From Phaeotremella fagi (Eukaryota > Basidiomycota > Tremellomycetes > Tremellales > Phaeotremellaceae), in the NCBI GenBank assembly GCA_001599715.1, contig BCHU01000001.1, forward strand, positions 1,783,634-1,847,633: a stretch of 64,000 bases of DNA, given 5' to 3'. Below are positions 21,897-33,400 of the stretch, one piece after another. Both the position numbers and the translations under genes were made by a program. The stretch's first letter is position 1. Every line of letters begins with the position of its first letter. Below the pieces are notes generated by a model. The model made no database searches and had not been told where the DNA came from. It saw nothing but the letters and a program-made list of their open reading frames with translations.

Positions 21897-23269
21897 AATA
21901 TAGTAGAGCTGCGATGTATTTTATCGTGATATAGAATTCCGTTCGTTATGCCGTGCCAATCTCGATGCCGAGATTCTGGGATCTTGTGATCGTTTGTCAA
22001 CAACGAAGAATGCGTATTTACGATGAGTAATCTCATTATCGAATTTCGTCCACATGTGTCCGCAGTAAGCTTAGCTTTAACATCTCACTAAGGCCGAAAT
22101 CAGTTCCAGTCATTATTCAAATTTTACGTGATTCCCATTAGTTACGTATAAATTACTTGTTGGGGTAGTTAAGTTACAGTGAACCAAAAAGAGAGTGAGA
22201 GTGATGATGATGTTTAGATATTCGTTTAAAACCCCTCCCCTCTCTGGTCTCTGGTATCCCCCCTTAAGAGGACTGTAGCATGTACTCGTACTGGACAGGA
22301 TTAATGTTAAGTAATGTGATCTGTGACGAAAGCAAGGGCCGGATGCTAAAAACGCATCCGGTGGGAACGCTCCATGGGAATTGGATTAAGGACATTTTAA
22401 TGGGTTAATACAATCAGGATCCGTGGTCGATTGAATGTAAGTTGACAATATGCTTGGTTCTGGTGGCGGAAGCGAGCGGCCAAGTACGTTAGGTTACTGT
22501 AACTTAACCGTCGAGTATGTACTTGGTACAGGGGAGAGGAGAGAGAGAGAGGAAACACAACAATTGACTGTACTGAATAAAAAGCCATTCATGTCAGTTA
22601 GTTACAGTACTTCACAGTGTGAAAGGAGAGACGTCCTAACTTAAATAGCATCCTCTGGTTTCTTTATTGACCTTAACTTTACCTAGTTCTGAGGTGGATT
22701 TGACGTAAGCTCCACTGGTACAGCTCAGCGATACTTGATTCCAGACATCCCACTTTTTTACATCCACTTAACTTTAATAAAATAACCCTTTCGTCATTCT
22801 ATTCCTTTCATCTCTCTTCAATCAACCATTATTCTTACCTCCGCTGCGTCTCCAGTCTACATTTATATTCATTCACAGACGAACCAGATGGTTTAATTGA
22901 AATAGAAATAAACTTGACACACTAAGAGGATTATCAATCTTTGTTGTCATAACACAAACATTTGAATTACAGTTATACATACACGAATTTCAATCCAATA
23001 ATAGTTCAATCAACATACAAACAATCACACAACCACGCTCGAGCCTGCTGAAATTCAATTTCCACAACACTTTACTTCTATCAACGAATGCCCGAAACTT
23101 TGATCTTCCTGGGTTTCCCTTTTTCCAATTCCTCCATTCGTTTAGAGTAGATTTTTAAACATATTTGTTTTGGGAGGGACTTCTTTGAGGGAGTTTTCTC
23201 TTTTCTCTCACTCTTTTTTCCTTTCGTCGTTCTTTATACATAACAACAACACCTGCTCGCCTCGGAAAA
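21897..23269. other. Long intergenic region / 5' leader of bZIP gene
   Basis: These 1.37 kb hold no supported gene. The last about 450 bp are CT/AT-rich and look like a transcribed leader. Three GTTACAGT or ACTGTAAC sites (22173, 22496, 22601) lie here. Confidence 0.5.
22493..22503. promoter_or_regulatory. GTTACTGTAAC palindrome
   Basis: An 11-bp palindrome of TTAC/GTAA half-sites, the arrangement recognised by several bZIP factors. It lies 767 bp upstream of a bZIP gene. Related single sites flank it at 22173-22180 and 22601-22608. Confidence 0.35.
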
Positions 23270-24512
23270 ATGGATGGAAAGGATACGTCAACCTCACGAA
23301 ACATCAATGAAACTTCACCTAGAGACGTTAATCCTCAATCTAGAACCAACATGAAATCAGTCTCTGAAGATGGTGATGAGTTAGGTTCACCATCTGCATC
23401 TGCATCGGCGTCCGGATCGGTCAGTTCTAAAACAAAAGAACAGTTGTTCAACAGCTACAATCAAAATCACATCCCAACTTCAACTTCGAATTCAAATTCA
23501 AACTCATTCACCACTCGACCGTTATCCGTTCAAACATCTTTATCTACCAGTCCACAAGATGGAGAATTCAGATCAGGGACGATTCGAGGGTTTACATCAG
23601 AGACTGAAAATCTTGTTAATGAATCATCACCACCTGGAAGTGTTTCTGGTCAAGGTCAACCTGTCCTTGAAGAAGGGAACAACGGTAGGAGAAGGGAGGC
23701 TAATCGATTAGCGGCTCAACGGTTTAGAACGAGGAAGAAGGGTTATCTAGATGAATTAGAGGCTAAAGTCGCTGCTCTAGAGAAAGAGAAGGAGACTTTA
23801 TTAAATAGAATCGGTGATTTGATCGACGCTCAAGCTCGTCAAGGTAGATTAAGTAGTGTAGTTAAACTAGAAGCTGAACAATTGGCTTCAGCTTCAGTCG
23901 CTGCTTCTACCTCATCAAAACAAAGAATCGACAGTCGTTCAATCTCACCACGTAGATCGAATCAACATGCCAACGAAATCAAAATCTCAAATTTAGAAGC
24001 TAGTAATCATAGGTTACAGAACGAGTTACAGGTCGTTTGTGATAGAAACGTTAGACTCACTGAAGAGATTGAAGCTTGGGTTAAATGGGAGAGGGAAACC
24101 AGAAATCAGAGAGGTTGGGAATCTGGTCCTTCTAGATCAAATGAGCAACCTGTGAGTTGCTGTTTACCTTTCAATTTCCATTGTCCATTCTGCTCTACGG
24201 CTTCCTTCCTGTGAAAACAAAATCTCCTTATGAAAAGACAGCACCTGATCATTCCCCATCATTTAGGTCCAATATCGACCTAATGTCTCACCAGTCGAAA
24301 CGAATTTTCCTCAAAGACTACCACCTCTACCCCCAACCTACCCAACCTATCAACACGCACCCCACACAAGCGTAGAAAGACCTTCAGCCTATTTGAATCC
24401 AGATATCAGTCCTCACCCTTCTTTATCACCTTCATTCAAACTACCTCCTCTCAGATTATTACCTGATTCACCCCCTGGTCCATCAAATACCCGCTTACAA
24501 CCCCCTCCATAA
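23270..24512 (+). CDS. bZIP transcription factor
   Basis: ATG 23270. Residues 1-140 are Ser/Asn/Thr-rich and disordered. The bZIP begins RRREANRLAAQRFRTRKK with the N-x-x-A-A-x-R-F-R contact signature, closest in pattern to the Cys3/Met4 and ATF-like classes, followed by a leucine zipper (YLDELEAKVAALEKEKETL). A second heptad segment (LEASNHRLQNELQVVCDRN) may extend the coil. A single 115-nt intron (24152-24266), longer than most in this window, precedes a Pro-rich C-terminal exon ending NTRLQPPP. If the intron is retained the protein ends after 20 other residues that include four cysteines. It is nuclear. Target genes cannot be told from sequence. Confidence 0.88.
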
Positions 24513-26278
24513 ACTGCATCAAGAAAAGCTCTACAAAAAGCAAACCTTTGTTCATGTACCCCAGAAAAAAATTACCATCATTTCGTTTTTTGGAAGGATG
24601 GAAACTCTCTTTTGATTAAATACCACATTCTCTTTTCTTGACAAAGATAATTTGTTTGGGTATATATATAGTCTATGGATCTCTTGGGAACCCTTTTAAG
24701 TCATCAGTCAAAAAATCAAATCTCATGGTATCAATCCTTCTCTCGGTTTCACTGTCCTCGTCATGGAATTGGGGGTTAGGAAACGATAATCTCCAGCTTC
24801 ACTCGACATCAATATCTTATCGACATCCTGCGTTTTCGATGTGATCAAAGTTCCTGTTTCTGTCATAGTGCTGGAGTACATGTCCGTGGCGAAGGCGATT
24901 TCCTTCAATTCTGGGAATAAACAATGTTGGTCTGCCCGTAAATCGGGAAAGTGCTCAACATCTCCGTCGAATTATAGGATCATCCTTGGTTACGATGTGA
25001 TATACCGCCCCTCTTAATTTTTTCGTCTTGCAAAGTCATTGTCATGATTCGAAAACGCTCAATGCTCCCTTTCGGGAAGTCTTTTTGAGAGTACTGGTGG
25101 TTCGGTGCGTGTATTTGAAGTCAGATGGTGGTAATCACACCAGAAGATTCTCATGGACCGAGACAGAATACGATTTTTTGCGGAAGACTCAAGGATAGTA
25201 AGGAAATCATTGCAACAGCTCGTTGAGAATGGAACGAAGAAGAAGAAATGGAGAATGGTCGAACTGGATTACTTTCCATTCGGTCATGGCGAACCAACAA
25301 TTAATTCATCAAAATTCAAGAAAATTTTACGGCAAGTGGAACACCACTATCGGTTTCTCGTTCCGGTTGAATTGGGTCTTATGGTTATGTTACGCACTTC
25401 ACTAGTATTTGGTACTTACGCACATGATTGACGACGAAGAATAAAGGATGTATCAGGATCGGATTTTATTTTAACGAGACGAGAGGAAGAGAAAATTAAG
25501 AGGATTTTTGAGAGAAGTAGATCAATTGAAAGAAAGAGTAGACCACGGATGATTGATAGCATGATTGACACTAAAAAGAAAATGCATAGCGACGATTGCC
25601 TTATACTACCAACCTTCTTTTACAAGTGTGATTGCTTGGGGTTTGGCTTCGCCACTTTTGCCAGTTGTGTCCCCCAAAATCGAATTTTTCAGTTTACTCA
25701 AGTCATGGCTTGCGTTGAGGTGTATCAGTGGATTGCCTTTATCATATTGTTCAACAGGAGGTGATTGTCTATTTCTATTTGCATGTGAATGGTTACAGTA
25801 TGGAAGGGTGTGGTATGGCGTAGCAGTGGAAGTGGCAATTGGACGTTCGCCACTCTGCTCGTTAATCCGATGTAGAAGGTCATTCAACCTAAAGGGGGTT
25901 TCAAATCAAATCAAAACTAAGGTGGGTGTCAATCAATCCCTCTATCTACAGTGTATTGATCTTAATTCTTTAATCCTCAATAAAGTATTTGAAGCTATAC
26001 ATACCTCATATTATAGACTTACTCAAGTTACCTATTGCAGCGAAGACTCGACATCTAAAGTCAATTCTGTACAGTGTACACACAAACACACATCAAACAT
26101 CTTTCAAAGGAAGGACAACATCATTCCACCTACCGCTTCCGACCAACAACCAAGTCCTCTTAATCATCATTTTCAACTCAAGAATTTTATTTCAACTTTT
26201 ATCTCACTTGTCAATTACTTCTCCAACCATTCCCCTCATCTCTCATCTATCGATTCCAAGCCAAACCAACACGTAAAC
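24513..26278. other. 1.77-kb region with no convincing gene
   Basis: The left part is the 3' end of the bZIP transcript. Three open stretches exist: minus strand 24723-24998, plus strand 25153-25431, and a plus-strand frame from 25565 that runs into the next gene without an ATG. None shows a recognisable domain or clean splice continuation. The last 200 bp are CT-rich leader for the M50B-like gene. A noncoding RNA or fast-evolving gene cannot be excluded. Confidence 0.4.
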
Positions 26279-27682
26279 ATGCCACCACCGTTTGGATCTT
26301 CAATCCCTGTCGATGATCTATCATTCAACTCAACTTCGAGTTTTCATCAATTCGTCACCAGAGCTAGCTCCGTACCCAACACTTTTCGTTAGTTTTCCTG
26401 TCTTCTTTTATCATTCATTTCTGATACTAAAAACCTTGACATTACTTTTAGAAACCAATACGGTTATTGCGGCTTGTGTGATGATATTCGCTATATTGGT
26501 AGCTTGGCATATGCCAATCCTAAGAGACGCCATAGCAGGTTTGAAAGTAAGTTTCAGACTTAATCCTACGTATATACCTAGAAACTAACGAAGAAAAACA
26601 GTTATTCGTCGTTGGAACCCATGAATTATGTCATCTAACCATGGGACTTCTTTGTGGTGGTCAAGTCATGTCAGTCTGTATAGATCCAAATGACGGTGGT
26701 GCAACACATATCATGGGTCTTATGAGATTAGTCCCAAGAATACCTAGGGACCCTTACGCTATGCCAACTTATTCTCAGTTGTTTTGGTCTGGTAGAGCTG
26801 TCTTCACCCTGGCCGCTGGGTATGTTGGGAGTAGTATCGTTGGCTTTTTGTTGATCGTGAGTGTCAACCTTATTCAAGTTGTTCTGAATGACGTGAATTG
26901 ATCAATCAACATGTAGTTCGCGGCTTTCGATATTGTTGCTTCAAAAATTGCTTCTTTCGTCATTGCTTTTGGTCTACTTGTACCAGTTTTACGAGCTGAT
27001 CACTGGATGTAAGTCTTGTTTTTCTCGATGACGACTGTAATAAGCTGATCAGTCTGGTCATTCAGTGCCTTCGTTAGTATCATAGGATGTGAAGCTGTCC
27101 TCATAGGATTATGGTTTGGTGATCATGGTAACGTGGGTTTACAAATCTGTCATCTTGGGGAAGATTTTGATTGACCAACCGTTTTTATGTTTTCAGGCAT
27201 TACGATTTTATGGTATGTTCGATGAGCCCACCCATCATATCAACTTAACGTACATTCTCCAGTCCTATTCGTAGGAATCATGCATCTCTTTTATGTGATA
27301 TGGGATTACACGGATGAACGTCTATTCGATAAAAGAAATACCTCCGATTGTTCTCAATTCTCTGAATTACTCGGATGGCCGACGAGTGGTAGGTTGACTG
27401 TTGAACTGTATACCACTTTTCATTATTTTACTGATAGTTGTCTTACAGCATGGGCGATTCTATGGCTTATCTACGATTCACTAGTCTTCACCAGTGCAAT
27501 TTTCGCCGGCATCATGGTTTTCCAGGTTAGTTTATTTGATATCGTCAGATTCAGAAGACTGATCAAAATCAAATAGAGAACCGATGAGCAGATGTATGCT
27601 GAAGCGTAAGTTTCATCGTCTCAACAGTCGGATAGATTAATGATTTCCTCGTTTTAGGGCAACATTCCTACCTACCAGGTAA
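26279..27682 (+). CDS. Peptidase M50B-like multi-pass membrane protein
   Basis: ATG 26279. After a short soluble start comes helix TVIAACVMIFAILVAWHMP, then VVGTHELCHLTMGLL with the zinc HExxH motif inside a membrane-associated segment, as in the M50B-like family. Further conserved blocks are PNDGGATHIMGL, AAGYVGSSIVGFLLI, LRADHW, GLWFGDHGNALRFY, and VLFVGIMHLFYVIWDYTDE. A 16-nt exon (27197-27212) encodes ALRFY and is needed to keep frame. The tail is QRTDEQMYAEAATFLPTR. Members are thought to be intramembrane or membrane-embedded metalloproteases; the physiological substrate in fungi is not known to me. Six to eight helices are expected. Confidence 0.85.
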
Positions 27683-28583
27683 AGACTGTTGGACGAAGAT
27701 AGATGCTGAATGTATTGTGTGGAGAGTCTGTGAGATGATGAAAAGTCCTGTACATTGTCCATAGACACCAATGATGTTATTTACCCCTTGCATCTCAGAA
27801 CGATGAACGAATTCCTGTCAAGTGGACAAACTGTCTCGTACCACGTTAGAACTCTTCCTTTCTCATCGATGAATGGTCTTCTGGAATGGAACACTTTAGA
27901 TGCATGAAATCGATTGGAAATTCATGCTAGAATAAGCCGGTAATATCCGAGAAATACGGGAAATCGTAGATCGTAGATCGTAAGCCAAATGGAAGATACA
28001 TCGGGGGTTGTTTGCTAGGTAGAGGTAGGAATACAACGACGCAGACGGTGAAGACGAAGATGATGATGAAGCAGGAGATGGTGAAGAAGGGCAAGTTGAT
28101 CAATTAGAAGGGATAATTGGGGCAAGCTAAGCTGAGCATTATTGGTAAGGTACTGAATGGTGTCAAATTACGACATCAAGGGGATGGATCGAGGTATAAA
28201 CTTCTAAGTTGGGTAATAATGAGTAATAGACTGTACGATCTGGGGTACATTACATCGCATTGTCAGTGGCCAGTGGCCAGTGGGCAGCCGATTAACGATT
28301 ACACTATCGATAATAAATCAGTTCAATCAAATCGGTCGTTCAGTTACCAATCGTATCATCTTCATCCCCTCTTCAATTCTTTCATTCTTACCTATCCATT
28401 CTCCTTTGTTTGTTCCTCTGTCACTTTCATTTACATATCAGATATCATCCCTACCTTTATACCCAGAAATAAACTTTTTATTTAAAAAAATCGATCTCGC
28501 ACGTGTCGATCGCATCAACATTCATTTCTAATCTTATCAAAAAAGAAAACCCCAAAAACAAAAAAAGGATAGCCTGCATTGCA
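27683..28583. other. Intergenic region with short tandem repeats
   Basis: No supported gene over 900 bp. It holds a 3x ATCGTAR heptamer at 27963-27983, a run of GA-rich triplets at 28035-28105 that reads as an acidic stretch in one frame only, and the heptamer repeat at 28264-28284. The last 200 bp are CT-rich leader. Confidence 0.5.
28264..28284. repeat. CAGTGGC heptamer tandem repeat
   Basis: Two and a half perfect units with a third ending GGG, 300 bp upstream of the arabinonolactone oxidase ATG. It resembles the CCAGTGA repeat at 42196. Confidence 0.6.
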
Positions 28584-30280
28584 ATGGAGAACCACCTAGA
28601 GTCAATATCGACATCAGAATTACAAACATCCTTAGAATCTATCTCCATACCGACAAAATCTTCTTTATCGACTTTTCGCAATTGGGCAAAAACATTTGAA
28701 TGTCATCCAGCAAGAGTCTTTGCTCCTACCACTGTGGATGATTGTAGAAGGATCGTTGAACTGGCTAGAAGAGAGAAAGCTATTTTACATCCAGTCGGTG
28801 TTGGTCATTCACCATCTGATCTAGCATGTACGAATGGTTGGTTAGTTCGAATGGAAGGGTTGAAGGGTTTGATCAAGGTGAGCCATCGTTCTTCATCGTT
28901 TATTTGATGTTTGGATATCGCTTACAAATCGTTAGATCGATCGCGAAAATAACACTGCAACTTTCTTCAGCGGGACAACTCTTCATTCCATCCATGCCTC
29001 TCTCTCTGCAACATTACCAGCCTTAGCTCTACCAAACATAGGATCGATATCCGATCAAACGATCGGGGGTGTCATCTCAACAGCCTCTCATGGATCAGGA
29101 GTCAATTTCCCAGTTTTATCTGAACACGTCAAATCCCTAGTCTTAATTCTTCCTTTACCCGGCGCACCAATAGTGAAATGTTCAAAAGACGAAGATCCAG
29201 AACTTTTCAAAGCTAGTTTATGTGGTTTGGGAGCTACAGGTTTAATGTTGGAGGTTGAAACTGAAGTTGAAGATGCTTTTAGATTGGAGGAAACTAAAAC
29301 TGCTAAATCGGTTGAAGAAGTTTTGAACGGTCTTGATGAAACTAAAGCGAGTGCTGAACATGTTAGAGTTTGGTGGTATCCCAGTGCAAAGGGAATGATT
29401 GTCGGAAGAGCGAACCGGACGTATGCTGTAGGTTACCAAGTCTTGAAACAACAGAACCATTTCACTGATTCTTAAATGATTCATTAGCCCGCTCAACCAA
29501 CTTCTTCTCTTATCGGTCATATTTTAGGATTCCATGTCACTCAATTTTTCCTACTCGTATCCAAATATATTCCAAATTTTACACCAGCTGTTGGTAGGTG
29601 GGCATGGTGGTTATCAAAAGAAGACAGTAAAGTGATCGATGATGGGTATAAGGTATTGAATTTCGATTGTCTAGTGAGTCCCCACCATCCCATTCAACGA
29701 TTCTTACCTGTACATCATATTAATGGAATTTATTTCCTTTAGTTCCCACAATACGCATTAGAATGGGCGATAGATTCTAAGTACACGAAATCATGTCTGG
29801 AAGAGATGAAAGATTGGTTAGATCAAGAAGCGATTGATCCAAACGGTCTTAGAGTCCATTTCCCAATTGAAATTCGTTGGTCTAAAGAGGATGATATCTG
29901 GTTAAGTCCAAGTTACGGTCGTGAAACGTGTTGGATAGGTGTGGTGACTTACCGGTGAGTATTTATTCCTCATCTTTCTTTTATTTATCATAGCGTTTTG
30001 ACTAATCTCGCAATTCAGACCATACGGACTACCAGTCCCTTATCGTAAATTCCATGAAAAATTCGCTGCCCTCCTAGCTTCACACGGAGGTAGACCCCAT
30101 TGGGCCAAACAACATGCCCTAAAACCCAAACAGGTCGAAGCGCTATATCCAAAATTCAAAGATTTCAAACAAGTCTTAAATAGAGTTGATCCAGATGGGA
30201 TCATGAGAAGTGAATACGTTAGAAGACATATAGAAGGTGATGATGTAGATGAGAGATTGTTCAAAAAATGGAATTATTAG
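28584..30280 (+). CDS. ALO1: D-arabinono-1,4-lactone oxidase
   Basis: ATG 28584; the longer frame upstream has only GTG. The protein catalyses the last step of D-erythroascorbic acid synthesis at the mitochondrial membrane, using covalent FAD and O2. The FAD_binding_4 domain shows ARVFAPTTVDDCRRIV and the flavin-attachment region VGVGHSPSDLACT, whose His is the usual covalent site; TIGGVISTASHGSG follows. The C-terminal ALO domain has RVHFPIEIRWSKEDDIWLSP and PHWAKQH, the HWAK motif conserved in aldonolactone oxidases. A hydrophobic segment near HVTQFFLLVSKYIPNF may give membrane association. Introns are canonical, and the last exon ends DERLFKKWNY. Confidence 0.94.
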
Positions 30281-30489
30281 TTTACATTTAGACGAAAAGA
30301 ATAAAAAGGTTCCCGTCAAGTTTTAAGTATTTATTTATATACCCCTAGATTTTTTTCACTTTTGTTTGTTTAGATGGTATATTCTTGCATTGCTCATCGA
30401 TAGGACAGCTTCCAAGATTTCAAAAACTGCAAGCAAATATATCGTATAAGGATATCCACAAAATATGCAAGGTATAAACATGAAGAATA

Positions 30490-33400
30490 TCAACCATCAG
30501 CGACGTCCTCCTCCTCCTCGTCACTACTCAATTCTGCCAGATTCTTCGAACCAACCCGACTTCTTCCGTTTTCAGCAGACAACCGTGCTTTCTTAGCTTG
30601 AAACCTTTCTAACCAAGGTTCAGACTCTGGATTTGCAGCTATTCTATTCCTTTTATTCGCTGTTGATGGATTTTCCTTCTTGACCGGATCTTTACTAGGA
30701 ACTCCAGTTCCATTTCCAGATTTCCTCATATATTTACCAATCTCGTTGGCTTTTATGGTATGAGCTATTTCGGGGTGATCACGAACGAGCTATCGATCAG
30801 TCAGTTTGATGACTGCAAATACCCAGTTGATCTCGGGAAACCTCACCCGCAATCCAATCTCATAAATCTCCCTCTCTTCTTTCGATTCCTTCAATGCAAG
30901 CTCGTGCATGTGAGCTACGAAATTAAACGTCAATACTTGTCAATAAACAGTCGTCCCAAACTTACGAGTGATTTTCAATCTCCCTAGAATGTCATCATCC
31001 TGCTTCCCGTCTTCTCTCATCAGCACAAGTCGTCAAGCTAGACTCACGTTGTTTCTGCCCTTCTCCCAGTAGATCACTGACGTAATCACTATTCATCCTA
31101 TCCTTTCTCGACTCTTCTCTAGCTTTCCATAGATCATGGTCCCTCCTCTCCTTTCTCATTTTACGACCTGCTTCATCCTACTCGGGTCAGTCTAATGTCG
31201 ACAATCGAAAACATACATCGATATCATCACCCCCTTCATCTGAATCACTTTCGTACTCAGCATCGATTTGATCTTGTATAAATCTATCTCTCGCTTCTAG
31301 ATCTCGTTGAATCTTCAATTGCATTTCGTCAGCAAGAAGAATGAGTTATACATGTTAACTCACGTTTGCTTTAACAAAACCACTTGGATTGAACCTAAAG
31401 ATATTCTGTACTCCAAACAACTCCCCTTGATCCTCAGTAGTTTTGGCGCCTTCAATTCCTTGATGAATACGAGCCTGCATTGTACCTTCATTCAGCTGTT
31501 TCGCACGTTGCTGTTTATTGACTAATTGTTAGCCAAGACCCAATTTGGTTCTCACTCTGTCGTTCATATATCAATTCTTCCAATGTTCCTAGCCCAATCA
31601 ATCTGTATACATCCACTGTACGTTTCTGGCCAATACGGAAAGCCCGATCCATCGCCTGAAGATCATTTGCAGGATCTGTAAAGTCAGTCATTGTGACGAA
31701 AGAGATACCTACTCCATGAGGGATCGAAGATAACGACCTTATTGGCCTGTCGATATCGTTAACGTACGCGATAAAATCCCACCGCCAATCCACTCACAGC
31801 TGTCAAATTTAATCCAACACCACCTGCAAGAGTACTGATGAGGAGCAGGAAATGGTCGGAAGAGGGATCTTGAAATCGATCAACCATTTCCATCCTCTCT
31901 TCAGCTCCAACTTCTCCTGTAAGAGAATCAAACTCGAATCCCGATACTAAAAGTCAATGCTGTTGTTTGCGAGAGGCTTACGTTCTGGGGAAGTAGAGAT
32001 GAATTCCGAAATCATTTTCAGCAAACGGACGGAATTGGAGAAAATTAGAACTATCCAGATTAGCAACTTGACAGAACTTTGACATACTTTTGTTGTTCTC
32101 TTCTCTGCTCTTCCGCCATTGTTGAAGCAAGCTTGCCAGAACCTGTTTCAACTTCGTCAACTTTAGTCCATACATTAATAAATGACGTACCGTCCATTTA
32201 CCACAATTGTTAGGATCCCTGCTGGGTCAATATTTTTTCACGATGAGAACCCACAGAGCAGCCTCGATAGCACCATGGGATACATTGTTGTAATCCTCTC
32301 CAGTCTTTTGATAGGAACAATTCAGTTGCGAGACAGTGTGCAAATGTCAGACTCACGCAAATTTTGAAAATTTTGTTGTTGACTTCCCTCTGCAAGTTGA
32401 TAAAAGTGAGAACCAGCCAAGTAAGGAATAAAACTCAAACTTACAGTCTTTTCCGTATCATCCTTGGCTGAGTTGTGATCAGCATAAGAAGTATTTTATA
32501 CAAATTTTCTTACCATGGTACAGTAAACCAAAATGCTGAAAATTGTCATCAATAACAAACAAGATTTGAGTACTTACATTTGCAACTTTTGTCAACGCTG
32601 ACATACTAATCATCATCAGTCCCACTTCCTTCAATCACAGGACAACTCACTTCTTCAGCACAACATCACGAAGCTCCTCCCCATCAGCAGTATGCTGATA
32701 ATGGCATTTAATTCGTCTGAATTGGTCAATATGCATCGTCTGTGAACTACTCACTCCTTTTCCGATCCACAATCGCATGGTTCATTTCTACGCAGAATGA
32801 ATTGAACATCTAGTTGATTGCATTAGGTATAACCTCTTTCATGAAAGCGGGTGCTACCCACCGTCTGAATCAATCAAAGCTTGATAGGCGAGAATTTGGC
32901 GTGTAGCCAGAGGGCAGAAAATGATTCGATCCTGTTTAACTGGCAGCTATGTTTTCGCGTCAGAAACTAAACCGTAAACACTCGTCAAATCGAATTTGAT
33001 ACTTACCTCATTGGCTATCATCGTTTTATCTCTTCTCAGTGAGAAATACGGGAGGATTTTGGATTGCATCACACCGAGTCGTTTCTAGTATGTCAATCAA
33101 GTCTCGCATACAAATGACTTACTATGCTCATTACCACATCGTAAGCTGTACCTTCATGCTGTTGACCTTTCTTGATAGGATTAACAGCAAATTCTCGCCA
33201 TTCCTTCATCGTCCCCGCCCAGCCTCTATCAACCTACGGATGTTAGCACCTAGCATTCAACCTATCACCTACAAAGTCAAGAACACTCCAAATCTCATCT
33301 ATCCTATTTTGGATCAATGTGCCTGTCAACGCAAAGCAGCTTTCACATTTGATTTTTTTCATTGCGAGCGTAAGAGCGGCGTTGGGAGTCTTTAAGCGAT

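Noticed and set aside
25153..25431. 92-codon plus-strand ORF
   Set aside because: No known domain, no splice continuation, and the other frames and strand look equally protein-like.
25565..26278. Open frame continuous with the M50B-like protein on its 5' side (238 extra codons)
   Set aside because: It contains no ATG before 26279, is low in complexity near the start of the gene and reads like CT-rich leader.
28035..28110. Acidic repeat-like reading frame before ALO1
   Set aside because: GA-rich triplets give the acidic run in one frame only; there is no start codon, no splice context and no extension.
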